From Erigeron canadensis (taxonomy: Eukaryota; Streptophyta; Magnoliopsida; Asterales; Asteraceae), in the NCBI RefSeq assembly GCF_010389155.1, contig NC_057764.1:7254001-7318000 (forward strand): a DNA stretch of 64,000 bases, read 5' to 3'. The notes beneath the pieces were generated by a model that saw only the letters and a list, made by a program, of their open reading frames with translations, was not told the DNA's origin and searched no databases. The position numbers were made by a program, and so were the translations under genes. Every line of letters starts with the position of its first letter. The first letter of the stretch is position 1. This document shows, one piece after another, positions 33,092 to 45,650 of this stretch.

Positions 33092-36000
33092 ATGGCTGCT
33101 GAAGGTGAGAATAGTTCTGGTCCAAATGAATCTAATCCTAATGTTACAACTCCTTTAAATACTAACCCTCCTCCTCCTACTCCTGGAGCGAGCCACGTCC
33201 ATGTACATTACTCCAACACTCCAGTTCCCAAATTCGATGGGAATGGTGAGACCTTTGGTACATGGAAAACTAGAATGCTCTTGCATTTTGGTGGGATAGA
33301 GAGGTATATGTTGAAAATCCTCAAGGATGGACCATATATACCCATGTCCAGTGGTGTTAGCCCTCTTCTTGACCCAACTGGGAGAAGAGGTACCAGGGGA
33401 AAGTCTGAGGAACACTGGTCAGATGAGGATCGCAGGCTGGTTGATCTTGATACCAGACTGGAAAAAAAATCCTTGCTACTGTCCCTGAGGAACTAATTCC
33501 AACACTTGTGTTGTTTCCGAGTGCTAAATCTATGTGGGATGAATTAGTTCTCCAGTTTGAAGGAGGAAATGACACCATTGTCACCAGAAAGGTTGCACTT
33601 AACAAGAAGTATGAATCCTTCTTTGCTCTTCCCAATGAAAGTTTAACTGGTACTTACACCAGATTTACTTAGGGTTGCACAAAATAATCGGTTAACTTAA
33701 CCGACCCGGTACAAAACCGGTTAGGAATCGATTATTACTATTTCGGTTATAGGTTATTAATAATCGTAGGTTAGGAATCGATTAGGACTCTCAAAACATT
33801 AATCGGTTAATAATCGGTTAATCAATAACCGGTTATTTTTACTTAAAAATAACCTATAACCGGTTAACCACTTATATATTAATAATATTTATATTATTTA
33901 TATATTATTATTTACTTACATGAATAACATATAGACAACACAATACACTTGCGGCTCCTAAAACCCAATAAGTTCCTTTCCTTATTCCCAAAATTCTAAA
34001 CTCCTAAATTCCCAAAATTCCTTCGATCGATTGATCAATAACCCTCAGCAAAAAAATCAATTTATCTATCAATCATCCAACCGATTCAATACATTCAAGC
34101 GATTCAACCATTCAATGGATTTATCCCAAAAACCTAAATTCCCAAATCCTTCGATCGATTGATCGAATAACCCTCAAGCAAAAAAATCAAATTAACAATC
34201 AATCATCCAACCGATTTAGATTCAAGCGATTCAACCATTCAATAGATTTATCCCATATCATTCAATCGATTCTTCAATGGGCACGGACTCAAGTGCTCAC
34301 GATTTTTCTAAAGTTACTGGTTCCAAATTGTTTTTTTAGATGTGATTTTTAAGCTCCTGAATTGTTTTTTTTTATATTTTTTATGTTTCTGATATTGTAT
34401 GTTGCGTTCAGTTGACCATAATACAGGTATTTGTTCTATTTTCTTGCATAGGTTAATAAAAACTGAAAACAGGTTAACCTGTTTCGGTTAACCGGTTTAT
34501 AATAACCATAATCGGTTACACAGGTTAATGATTTTCTCTCCAATAATCGGTTAATAACCGATATAGGTTAACCGAAATCGATTATTTTTTTTTTTTAAAA
34601 TAACCGTAACCGGTTATTACTAAAAATTAACCTAATCGGTTAACCTATATTTGCACCTCTAGATTTACTGGCCTAATTAATCAACTTAGAGGCTTGGGAG
34701 TGGAGAAGGATAAGGATATTCTTCTTGAGAAATTCTATGATGTATTGCCATCCAAATGGGCACACATGGTTGTTGTCTTAAGACAAGGTAAGACCTTGCA
34801 CAACCATACTCTTGCTTCCTTTTATGGAGCATTCAGATTCATTGAAGATAATGATGCTGCAAGGATATTGGCTGAGCAAGATGCTTTAATCATGCTTAGA
34901 GTTCCAAGGTTGCCAACCTTACTAGGCAACCTTGTGCTGCTTTAATGTCTGCTGAGAATGTCCAGTTACATTCTATGAAGCAGATGTTAAACAACTTACT
35001 GAACTCTGGCCTAACCACAAATCTAAGTAATGATTGTGAGGAAACTGACGATGATGATCTGGTAGCTATAATTGCTAAAACCTTTAATAGGTTCAACCAT
35101 AAATCTAATCGATTTAATGGGTCCAATAATGCTTCCAGTTCAAATTCTCTGGATAAGGCCAATCTTATCTGCTACAAATGTGGTAAGAAAGGTCATTTCA
35201 TGAAGGAATGCAAATCTAGTCAGATGAACAACCAAACTGGTCCTGTTGCTCCAAATTTTGTTAAAACTGATGATTATAAGGCCAAATACAAGAAACTTAA
35301 GGCTCAAATTGCTCTCATGTCTCTTGAACAAGAAAAAGAGAAAGAAAAGAACAAGTGCATGATGGCTCAAACTGAAGGGAAATGGGAACTCTCTGATGAT
35401 TCATCTGATGATGAAGAAGAGATTAGAGATGTGTGTTTCATGGCATTAGAAAATCAACAACCAGTGGTAAAAGATGATGTTGTTTCTGGAAGATGGGTGG
35501 ACATCATTTTAAAGAAGGTAAGAGATTATGATGTTGAATTGGATACAAAACTAAAACTGGATATTCCTGAATCATTAAATGATGACCTGTTATTTGTTGA
35601 AACTATGAGAACTGACTGTGAAAGATACTTGGAAACTGTTTTAATTAAGTTTAACAACATGAAAGCTCAAATTAATGATTTGCAAAGTGTCCAGTTGGCT
35701 CTCAAAAAGTCAGATTTGAAAAATGAGACATTGGAAAGAGATAACCAAAAATTAAAATTTGATCTTGAAAAGAACACATGATTATCAAATCTTGGGTACA
35801 AGAATCTGGTAAAAATAATGACGCTTTTTCAAAAACCATTGATGCTCAAAAAACTGCCTGGAAATCTGGTGATCTTCAGATGGCAGCTGTTTTACCCACA
35901 ATTCACCAGATGCCAGAATCAGTTAGAGTTGAGACTCCATATGACTCCTCTAACATTGCCAAATCTGAATCCATTGAGACCACCCCTATTGAGGTCAAAA

Positions 36001-36471
36001 CTGGAGCCAAAAAGGCTAAGGCTCCAGTTAAAAGGGAAGCTGGTGATAATCCTTTACCTCAAAAGTCCAAAGAGCCCAAGACTCCAAAGACTCAAAATTT
36101 TACTGAACCCAAGTCCAAGGTTCAGCAGCCTGAAGAAAACAACCTTTTGTTAAAACTGGAGAGTCAACTCCAAAATTTGTCTAGACAAGTACAAAGTTGT
36201 ACCGCCAGAATAAAAAATCTGGAAGGAGCTTCGTCTTCTTCAGTTGTTAAAACTCCTCCATTGAAGCAAAAGCAAAAACAAAATCAATCTACTAAAAAAA
36301 AACAAAATCTGGAATAAACAAGGAGGATGTTGTTGTTCCCATCAAACCAATTGTTTTTACTCCTGAAGCTGGAAATAATCCTCCAGTTCCATCCCAAGTA
36401 AATCTGCTGAGGCTTCTCAAGAGAAGTCTGGTGGACCCATCAAGAAAAGATGGGTTCACAAAAATAACTAA
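33092..36471 (+). pseudogene. Copia-2 gag, frameshifted and split by a hAT-like insertion
   Basis: The ATG at 33092 starts a Pro/Asn-rich N-terminus followed by a typical copia gag start (F-D-G-N-G-E-T-F-G-T-W-K). An A run at 33465-33472 shifts the frame. The hAT-like element at 33670-34661 interrupts the coding sequence, which resumes at 34662. Another shift separates the pieces 34694-34945 and 34945-35781. The latter carries the CCHC zinc knuckle (C-Y-K-C-G-K-K-G-H-F-M-K-E-C, about 35170-35211). A Lys/Pro-rich tail (from 35778) runs towards a TAA at 36469-36471. Gag would coat and package the element RNA. Confidence 0.9.
33670..34661. mobile_element. hAT-like non-autonomous element inside Copia-2 gag
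   Basis: A 992-bp insertion with ends TAGGGTTGCACAAAATA and, inverted, TAGAGGTGCAAATATAG, flanked by perfect 8-bp TSDs GATTTACT (33662-33669 and 34662-34669). It is full of AATCGGTTAACCGGTT-like palindromes. An internal duplication of about 125 bp (about 34010 and 34138, CCTTCGATCGATTGATC) is present. No transposase is seen. It is the youngest layer of this nest. Confidence 0.92.
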
Positions 36472-39400
36472 TTATCTACTTGGGTGTGCAGGGCAATCGA
36501 AAGAAGAATATCTGGTATCTGGACAGCGCTGCTAGACGGACAACGACTGGATGTAAGCCCCTGCTGGAAGAGTTCACTGTCCAAGATGGACCGACAGTGA
36601 CATTTGGTAATGATGGAAGTGGGAAAACTGAAGGATATGGTGTCATTGACAATGGACAGGTCCAGTTCACAAAAGTTGCATTTGTTAATGGTTTGAAATA
36701 TAACCTGATAAGTGTCAGTCAACTTTGTGACGATGGATATAAGGTGTTGTTCGATATTGCTCAAGGCACCATATTTAATAAGGATTGGAAAGTGGTGATG
36801 ATTGCACCAAGGAAAGGGAATGAGTACATAATGGACATGGAACCAACTCCAAAAGAGCATTGTTTCTATGCCAAAGCTGATGAGGACACCAACTAGTTGT
36901 GGCACAAAAGGTTATCCCATCTTAATTTCAAAAATATCAATAAGTTATCTAGGAAACAACTGGTGGAAGGGATTCCTTTGATTTCCTTTAAAAAGGAAAA
37001 GCCATGTACAGGGTGTGAGATGGGCAAGAAGAAAAGAGCCAGTTTTAAGACCAGGCAAAACTTCAGTATCACTGAACCTCTTCACATGCTTCATATGGAT
37101 CTTTTTTGGTCCAGTGAATGTTCAAACTAAAAATGGTAAAAGATACACTTTAGTTGTTGTTGATGAATACACCAGGTATTGTTGGGTGGTATTTATTAGA
37201 TCAAAAAGTGATGCACCTGGTGAAATTATCTCTCTCATCAAGAAAATTGAGCTCAAGTATACCAAGAAAGTTTGTCAATTGCGAAGTGATAATGGAACTG
37301 AATTCATCAACAAAGAATTGGAATCATTTTGCACTGACACTGGCATTTCTCTGAACTTCTCATCAGCTCTTTCTCCAGAGCAAAATGGTGTGGTTGAAAG
37401 AAAGAATCACACATTAATTGAAGCTGCTAGAAGTATGTTATCTGAATCAGGTCTTCCCACCTGTTTTTGGGCTGAAGCTGTGGCAACTGCTTGCCATACC
37501 CAAAATCGGTCAGTCTATGTCAAGAGACATAGGAAGACTGCCTATGAAGTCCTCAGGAATCGCAAACCAAATATTGGATATTTTCATGTATTTGGTTGTC
37601 CAGTTTTTATCTTAAACGATTCTAGTCAGTTAGGAAAGTTTGATGCAAAGGCTGATGAGGGCGTTTTCGTGGGGTATTCAGATATAAGAAAAGCCTATAG
37701 AGTTTATAATTATAGACTCCAAAAGGTACATGAAACAGTTCATGTCACATTCGATGAATCTAATGAAGCAATCAATAAAAGACCAAGCCTTGATTTATCT
37801 CCAGTTGTCCCAGTTGATTTTGGTGTATCTGATCAAGTTCATCAATCAGTCAATACACCAAGAGATATTTCCAATCACCAAGACTTGGAACCAATTATAC
37901 TAAAGAAAAGCTCCAGTGACACTTCATTCTATCCCTCCATCAGTTTCAATTTACCACAGAAACTGGTGATTGGATCAGATGTTCGTGCTACAACAACATC
38001 AGAACCAGTTCAGACTTCTCCAATTCCTCAAAATATGCCTTTGTTTGAAGATAATCATGTCAACATGCCAGTTGACACTGATGATGAAGTTGATGTAGTT
38101 TGGGCTGATCCTTCTCCAGTTGCCACAACTGTTGAAGATCGTCAGGTGTCTTGCACTGATGTTGTGCAAAATCAACCTAGTCAATACACTAAATGGACAG
38201 TTGCTTATCCCATTAAGCAAACTATTGGAAATCCAGATAGTGGGGTTCAGACTAGAAGAGCCACAAGTGAACAATGCTTGAACGTCACCTTCTTATCACT
38301 GATTGAACCGAAGAAGATTGACGAGGCTTTGGCAGATCCAAGCTGGGTTGAGGCTATGCAAGAAGAACTTAACCAGTTTGAAAGGAACAATGTTTGGGAA
38401 CTTGTTCCTTGTCCTCCAGGGTTAAAGAAAGAACCCATTGGAACGAGGTGGGTCTACCGAAACAAGATGGATGAAGATGGCAATGTTGTCAGGAACAAAG
38501 CAAGATTGGTTGCCAAGGGTTATTGTCAAGCAGAAGGTGTTGATTTCGATGAAATTTTTGCTCCAGTTGCAAGACTTGAAGCCATTAGAATTTTCTTGGC
38601 TTATGCTGCTCATTTGCAATTCAAAGTCTTCCAGATGGATGTCAAAAGTGCGTTCCTGAATGGAAAGTTGGAAGAAGAAGTGTATGTTAAGCAGACTCCA
38701 GGTTTCTTGAACGAAAAGCATCCTCACTGGGTATATAGACTAAACAAAGTTGTGTATGGTCTTCGTCAAACCCCAAGAGCCTGGTATGACACTCTAACTA
38801 AACATCTTCTCAACAATGGTTTTCAAAGAGGTGCAATAGATAATACCTTGTTTATCTTGAAAGAAAAAGGTAATATCTTGTTGGTACAAATTTATGTTGA
38901 TGACATTATATCTGGGTCACCTGATGATGGAATGTGTAAAAGGTTTTCAAAAATCATGTCTCAAGAATATGAGATGAGTTTAATGGGTGAATTAACATTT
39001 TTCTTCGGTTTACAAATTAAACAAACCATGGATGGTATATTTATTAACCAAGAAAAATATGTCAGAGATTTGTTAAGAAAATACAAATATGATTCTATCC
39101 CATCAAAATCCACACCTATTTCAGCTCCATTAAATTTGGACTCTGACCCAAATGGTAAACCAGTGGACCAAAAGGAATATCGTGGAATGGTTGGTTCACT
39201 GATGTATTTAACTGCCAGTCGACCAGATATAATGTTTGCAACATGTCTATGTGCCAGATTTCAGGCTAATCCAAAAGAACCACATTTGCATGCTGTTAAA
39301 CGCATTTTTAGGTACCTGAAAGGGTGCCCTAGCCTTGGTCTTTGGTATCCCAAAGGCTCAGGGTTAGATCTAATGGGTTATTCAGATTCAGATCATGCAG

Positions 39401-39836
39401 GTTGTAAGATTGATAGAAAGTCTACAACTGGTGGTTGTCATTTCCTGGGGGGAAACTAGTGAGTTGGACCAGTAAGAAGCAGACTTTGGTCTCAATGTCA
39501 ACTGTTGAGGCAGAATACATTTCTGCGGCCAGTTGCTGCGCCTAGATTCTCTGGATCAAAAACCAGTTACTTGATTATGGTATGAAATACACAAGAACCT
39601 CAATCTTTTGTGACAACACCAGTGCAATTGCTATATCTCACAACCCAGTGATGCACTCGAAGACAAAGCATATTGACATCAGGTATCACTTCATTCGTGA
39701 TCATGTTATGAAAGGAGACATTGAAATACATTTCATCCCCACTGATAAACAGTTAGCTGATGTTTTTACAAAACCTCTTGATGAGAAAACTTTTAAACAT
39801 GTCATCAGTGAACCGGGTATGTTAAATCCTCATTAA
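36468..39836 (+). pseudogene. Copia-2 pol, several nonsense codons and frameshifts
   Basis: The protease (W-Y-L-D-S-A-A) starts in the -1 frame relative to gag, at about 36504. A TAG at 36894-36896 interrupts the sequence just before the integrase zinc domain. An extra T near 37102-37107 shifts the frame at H-M-D-L-F. 37015-39459 then encodes the integrase core (D, D, E residues kept), RT (Y-V-D-D at about 38894) and RNase H start. Loss of bases near 39450 breaks RNase H, a TAG interrupts it near 39543, and the tail ends at TAA 39834-39836. The order and most motifs match Copia-1 closely. Confidence 0.92.
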
Positions 39837-40409
39837 ACTGGAGAGGCCCTCCAGTTGAGGATGGTCCAGGTGATCCTTGATTGGTTGGAGATTGAACGCC
39901 TTGATGTACTCAAAGACTAGTCATTGATCAAATGAATCACATTTTTAGGGGGAAAGACTCAAAGTATTTTTCCAATTAAAATTCGTTTTATTTTGAAAAA
40001 TGCAACTGGTGAATCTCTCAGTTGAAACTGGCATCTGGAAAATCTCTCCAGTATGCTAGTTTGGTCTTGTCTTAAACTGGTGATCAACCAGATTTCATAA
40101 CGTTATGTTTTACTTGGTGAATACTTGTGACACGTGATGATACTCGAGTGTTTGTATCGCACTCACAAACGTCACCTGACATGTCTTACGTATCAAGACT
40201 TTTTGCTGAAAATTATTGCATTTTTTATGGGAATTGTTGAAGTTAATGGGTGAGTGGAAATACCAGCCGTCATAGCATTAAATGCTTGATGGGAGGTATT
40301 AAATGTTTTTAAATTCTCAAAATTACTAAAAAATAAAATTTTGAAATTGTGTGTGAAATTTGGGGATTAAAATATCTTTTCGTATATATATTGGTAATAT
40401 TTTACTGCA
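39837..40409 (+). other. Spacer between Copia-2 pol and third ORF
   Basis: Part of the element, without an ORF. It corresponds to 3471-4002 in Copia-1 and includes a purine-rich tract, TTTTTAGGGGGAAAGACTC, at about 39944. Confidence 0.6.
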
Positions 40410-40546
40410 TATATATACCCCCACTAAATACTTTTCTCATTTACTTCGCACAAATTTCCTTTCATTTACTCTTCCAATCATTCACAATTCGAGATCCCTT
40501 TCTCTCTTTCTTCTTTAAATCCAAAACCCTAAATCCAAAATCTCAA
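40410..40546 (+). promoter_or_regulatory. Promoter-like leader of the Copia-2 third ORF
   Basis: TATATATA (40410-40417), then CATTTACTTCG (40438-40448) about 28 bp later, then a CT-rich leader to the ATG at 40547. The same arrangement is found before the third ORF of Copia-1, although the surrounding sequence has diverged. That argues for a kept function. Confidence 0.5.
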
Positions 40547-42262
40547 ATGGCTCCTAAATCATCATCTTCTTCATCTCGCTCTCGTGATGTGAATTTACTC
40601 ACTGTCGAGTATAATCCATCCGAAAATGTTTCTCATGCTGTTGGTGCCCCCATAAGTTCAAAATTGATAAAATTAAATCCAAACAATCCAATGGCATCTC
40701 TTCAAGGGCATCAGGCCGCTGATTCTTTCATTGGGAAAATCCACTCCTTTCTTCGGGATTCTCCCCTCAGCGATGCTTTTTCTTTGAACCTAAACAAGTT
40801 GTTTCATGATTACTTGTGCGAGTTCTGGTACACGGCGTCCAATTCTTATGACTTCTCATCCATCTCCTTCACTTTAAAGGATGGGTCAGTCCCGTGTACC
40901 ATCACCATTGAAACATTGAGGGAGGCCCTTAACCTCAATTACTGGAGATAAGATGAGAGTCCAGTGGTGATTTCTCCTAATATCAACTTCCTTCAGGTCT
41001 TCCTTGACATGGGTAATAAAGAAGTCTTGGAGGGAGGTGTACTGAAGACCAAAGGATCAATTACTATGAGAGGGCTTTCACCATCCTGGAAGTACTTCAT
41101 GGTCCATTTGGTGGAAAGTTTAGGTGGGGGTTCTGGTGGTTTGGACCAAATAAACTCTTTCCAGGCAGAGATGGCATACTGCTTGTGGAATGGACTAAGG
41201 GTGGATTTCGCAAACATCCTGTTTAGAAGCCTGGTGTTTAAGTTAAAAGGCAACAGGGGTCCTTATATCCCATTCTCGCGATTTCTATCCCTTTATTTCA
41301 TACTAATTCTGGGCAGAGAAGAATACAACAACACGCAATCTTTATACTCTGTGCCAGAATTGTTAAGAAATCTGGACAACCTTGTGTCCACATCTAATGA
41401 AGTCCAGATTTCTCCAAGAATGCTACTGGCATTTTCTAGAACTGATGCACCACCACCAGGTGAGTCAGAAAGACAACTTGGCGGGCCTCAAAATAATGAG
41501 GGACCCACCAGTTCGTCTGCAGATGCCGTGACTGTTGCAGAACCTGGAGATCTCCCCTCAGGTATCCAGGCGGTTCCAAAGGCAAGAAGATCTACCAAAA
41601 GTAGAAGAAGATCTAGATCAGGACTTGCTATATCTGACCAGTCACAGCCTGTGATCGTGGTCCCTGAATCACAAGCCCATGATATTGCAACTGAGGAAAA
41701 GAGCAGTTGTAGTTGAGGCTCCAGTTACCTCTTTTCAGGGAGAAGATGTTTCGGCAACGGATCCTATAACTGATGAAAGCATTGAGGAAACTCAAACTGG
41801 TCATCAGGAGTTTGAACAACCTGTTCAGCCACCCCCAACATTTATGGATCTTGACATAAATGAGGGTGAGTTTCAGCTTGAATCTTCGGATTCATCTGAG
41901 ACTGAATCTGACCAGGAGATGGCTGATGCAACTGTACTTGATCAGCTCCCTTCTCTCCTTGGTCAGCCCTAAGAACCACAAGTTTCAGTTTCACCACTTG
42001 ACTTCTCCTCCTTACAAGAAATTCCAACTTTCGCATCTCGACAACTACTTTCATCCATGAATGTGCCTAGAAATAGACACATTCTTACACCACCGTCGCA
42101 GACGTTCACACCTGAGCATTCTCAGCATGAACGTCACATTGAATCTCTTCCCCTTCCTTCTTCAACAACTTCTATTCCTTCAGCTGGTGCAACAACAACT
42201 GGAGAACCTTCACTTTATGTACCTCCTCCAGTTGTATCTGTTGCATTCCGAGCAGGTCCAGT
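40547..42262 (+). pseudogene. Copia-2 third ORF, broken and 3'-truncated
   Basis: The ATG at 40547 starts a Ser-rich N-terminus, then the conserved domain (E-F-W-Y-T-A; G-G-L-D-Q-I; L-W-N-G-L-R-V-D-F-A). A TAA at 40949-40951 interrupts the domain in frame. The frame shifts near 41690, and a further stop lies at 41970-41972. Low-complexity acidic and Pro/Ser-rich sequence follows. At about 42260 the ORF runs straight into the end of the 3' LTR, so the coiled-coil half present in Copia-1 is missing. The chosen start matches Copia-1 and follows the CT-rich leader; the frame is open further upstream to 40349. Confidence 0.8.
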
Positions 42263-42336
42263 TCGTGTTGCAAAGTACACTCACCATTGACATAGAGGTG
42301 TCTTCAGCACCCATCTAGTAATAGTTGGGACTTACA
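42262..42336 (+). repeat. Remnant of Copia-2 3' LTR
   Basis: These bases match the last part of the 5' LTR (32959-33033) and end at the same ACTTACA, followed by the TSD CAATG. The first roughly 900 bp of the LTR are gone. Confidence 0.92.
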
Positions 42337-42643
42337 CAATGTAAACGGTTTAACGTATTTTTGAACCAACCCGTCCAAATTGTTATGCCAATCCAAACTA
42401 ACAAAAACCAATTAACCGGTTTGGTTTGGTCCGGTTAGACAGTTATCACACTTTTGACATACAATATATTAAAACTTCTAGTAATACCAACTTGCAAAAG
42501 TTTCACACATACTTCAAATGAAATATAAAGTGTTGAAAATACATTAAAAAAACCGGAAAAAAAAAGTAGAAATTAATATTTTCAATAACGCAGACAATTC
42601 GTGTATACCCGATGGGGGATTCATCATTTTAGGATTATAAAAA

Positions 42644-42911
42644 GGGATTAGTTTCCTGAAATGTTTGTAGGAAAAAAATAAAGTTATGTGTATTGTATGT
42701 AAGCAACTTGAAAAAATGTTTATTGTATGTAAGAAAACATACGTGGCAACCATATACAGGTGCTACTTGTCAGATTGTAATTGGTTGAAACAAAATTCTT
42801 ACATACAATAAACATTATTTCAAAGTTGTTTACATACAATACACACAGCTTTAGTTATTTCCTACTATAGACATTTGTTCAAAGTTTCTTACATTTGAGG
42901 GAACTAATCCC
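42644..42911. mobile_element. Mutator-type MITE, 268 bp
   Basis: Ends GGGATTAGTTTCCTGAAATG and, inverted, GGGATTAGTTCCCTCAAATG; the inverted arms extend over most of the element (GTATTGTATGTAA in both). Perfect 9-bp TSDs TTATAAAAA (42635-42643 and 42912-42920) indicate a Mutator-like transposase acting in trans. It sits in the right part of the outer hAT-like element. Confidence 0.88.
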
Positions 42912-43233
42912 TTATAAAAATCATATAAATTAGCTTGCTAATTGATTGCTAAAAATTATCTTAAAGATTGAGATAAGAATTTGAATATTTTTAAACTTTT
43001 GCAAAGCTAATATTTTATAATTTATAATATTAATATATATACATATAAAATAAATTAATATAAATAAATGGTCCGGTTTGATAAAAGTCTAAAACCATGA
43101 ACCAAATCATAGGAGCGGTTTATGAAAATGACAAACCGACGGTCTAAGTTTTTGATTTCAAACCCCACCAATCCAACTAATTACTTCGATTTAAACGGTT
43201 TAGCCGGTTTAGACCAAACCGTGTATATCCCTA

Positions 43234-43498
43234 AATATAAATTTGTTAGAAAATAGATAAAATAAAGTTTTATCTAATATCATATAGTACTTATCGTAGC
43301 ATACTTGATAGAAAGGAATTCGAATTTCAGAAAAACCTAAAATTGCATAATTTTTCTAACTAATACTCCAAAAATATAATATTAACTATAGGTGTTTGGT
43401 ATTATGTTTTCAAACAAAATTTTGCATTTTTTTTTTTTTTGAAGAGAAGCTTAAATATTGGAACCCTATAATTAATAGCACGCAAACAAATAATGATG

Positions 43499-43552
<54 letters not shown>

Positions 43553-43995
43553 TCCATAGGTAGTTGTGAATTAATTCGATTGAACTAAATCCTAGAGCAA
43601 ACGTATATAACAATATCTATTGAGAGTAATATAGTATAAGTATTATTAAAAAAGAAGTTTCAAAAAATCTAACCTCTTCGTCAATCAGAAGAATATCTAA
43701 TGTTGGCGGAGTCTTATTCTTATAGTTTCCATGTTGTATTCATGGCACAAGAGAACGTACTTTCAACACGGGATTGCGTTTAGTAGGGGTTATATCCTTA
43801 ATCATGGTGATCGATGCCATGGAGTATAGAAAAAATTGAACGATGAGAGTAATTTAGCTATTATAGTGAAACAACTTTAAATAAATAATAAGAATAATAT
43901 ATAACCTGTGAATATATATACTAACTATGAAACGTAGATTTGTATCTTGGTGAAAGAGAAATCCATCCATTAATTTCTAAGAGACATACATGAAA
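43234..43995. other. Non-coding sequence with an (AAT)n microsatellite
   Basis: A near-perfect AAT/TAA run covers 43499-43552. A T run lies at 43426-43440. There is no gene. Confidence 0.7.
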
Positions 43996-45318
43996 TCTTA
44001 ATATATAATATAAGTCAGTTGAACTAATGACTTATTAACCAATTAAATTGTTTAATTTCATCAAATTAATTTTCGCTTACATCATCATTTAGATTAACTA
44101 TAAAATAAAAATTCTAATAATCATTATCCAAATATATTATTATATTAGTGTTTATATTAATTTGTAGAAAAAGTCTCATTAATTTACACTTTTTTGTTTT
44201 CCATCAATAATTTACACTTTTTAGCTCTGAATACTTAATTTATATTTATTTTACCCTTTAACTTCAGAGAATTATTTTAAATTTACAATCATTTAATTAA
44301 TTAAATAATTTTAACATATGAAATATTGTCTACAAAAAACTTTGATCAAAACCTAATGATTTATTAACCAATTCAATCGTTCAATTTTATCAAATTGACT
44401 TCTACTTATGTCATTATTTAATTCAATAATAAATAAAAAATCTTAATAACCATTGTCCAAATATATAATTATATTAGTGTTTATATTAATATTTTTAGAA
44501 AAAGTCTTATTAATTTACTTTTTTTTTTGTTTTTCATCAATAATAGATTAATTTTTTGTAAAATATAAATATTAATATTTAGTTTAATATTTAATATAAA
44601 CACAATTTGAAGTCTAGATGCATATCCGAAACATAATAACAGATGACGGTATACAACATCCTTATCCTAAACACAAAGGGATCACTGAACATGGGACGAT
44701 CACATAACAAAGCACGATTTACAACAGAGGGTTACTTGAATACTGAAAACAAATCAACAGGAACTTCATTCAAGATTCATTCTATCTCTAAATCAAAAAG
44801 GTATATAATTTTATCATTTTTTATATATTAGTTTGCCTATTAATGTTTAAAGCTACAATTGTCACTCAAATCAAGAGTCCTAATTGTTATCAAAAAATAT
44901 AAAAAACATTCCTAAGTGTTAATTAATTATCATAGGACAGGTGATTGAAAATAAACTTATTCATCTTATGGGCGTGTCAAGTATAGTATCACAAGTATGT
45001 TTATAAAATAATTCTAAATTCGCTTTCGTAATAATACCATGAGTATAACTTGTTTAAAAAAATTCTATTATTCTATAATAGAGAACTTATTATAACATGT
45101 GCCTTGTGGAATGACTACGACAAACAATTCCACCAATTGTATCACTAATAATGACAGTGACGACGAGCCTGTGATTATTATACTGCAATTTGCAAAATAT
45201 ACACTTGGGACTGTATATCTTCAAACTTATAAGCTTTTATGACTTAAATATATGAAGATCTAATATTGATAATATCGTAAACCCCGTGTCCAGTGTTGTA
45301 CACGAGTCTAAAATCTAG
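43996..45318 (+). mobile_element. Helitron-like element A
   Basis: It starts TCTTAATATATAATATAAG after an A and ends with a hairpin-like GTGTCCAGTGTTGTACAC, then CTAAAATCTAG before a T. The same start and end are found in element B (50175-52345), so the ends are repeated features. An internal stretch (44027-44216) is repeated at 44354-44540. There is no helicase or Rep ORF: non-autonomous. Confidence 0.7.
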
Positions 45319-45460
45319 TTAAGTTTTAAAACTAATTATAATAATAGTTAAATTAAATTAAAATAACATATTATCATGTTTAGCCGAATATTCTTCTTCT
45401 GTAAATATATATCCATCCATTGAATTTTTTCTTAAGAGATATACATAGAGCAATTTATTA

Positions 45461-45650
45461 TCTCTACCTTTACTCCCTAATAAAACAAATCCCCCACCCC
45501 TATTAAATATTTCTGTCTTTGAAATACCTTATTTGTCTTTGGACTTTTTTGTTTTTTTTCTCTTTACGTAACTACCCAAAATCCCTAATATAGCAGACCG
45601 CTTTCCCCACTACTGTCGTCTCATTGTGCGGGTACCATGCTTGTGATGAT
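45461..45650 (+). mobile_element. Short Helitron-like element (tentative)
   Basis: It starts TCTACCTTTACTCCCTAATA and ends near GTGCGGGTACCATGCTTGT. Both ends resemble the Helitron-like unit at 28085-28701 in opposite orientation. The flanks contain a direct repeat (GAATATATATCCATCCATT at 45664, with a one-base variant at 45402). Confidence 0.4.

Larger units (their letters stand above)
32061..42336 (+). mobile_element. Copia-2: Ty1/copia retrotransposon with third ORF
   Basis: The 5' LTR starts TGTTAGGTCC at 32061; only the last 70-80 bp of the 3' LTR remain, ending ACTTACA at 42336. Perfect TSDs CAATG (32056-32060 and 42337-42341) show that both outer ends are the original ones. Gag, pol and third ORF follow in the same order as in Copia-1. 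Gag is split by a hAT-like insertion, pol has several nonsense codons and frameshifts, and the 3' half of the third ORF is deleted together with most of the 3' LTR. Confidence 0.95.
32002..43233. mobile_element. Outer hAT-like non-autonomous element, split by Copia-2
   Basis: The left end reads AGGGATATGCATGGTCCAG and the inverted right end AGGGATATACACGGTTTGG. Flanks AAAATAAA (31994-32001) and AATATAAA (43234-43241) agree at 7 of 8 bases, the 8-bp TSD of hAT elements. Without Copia-2 it is about 950 bp and rich in AACCGGTT words. No transposase is visible, so it is a non-autonomous copy that must predate the Copia-2 insertion. Confidence 0.72.

Noticed and set aside
43489..43552. (AAT)n run as a CRISPR or structured repeat
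   Set aside because: Simple microsatellite without spacers.
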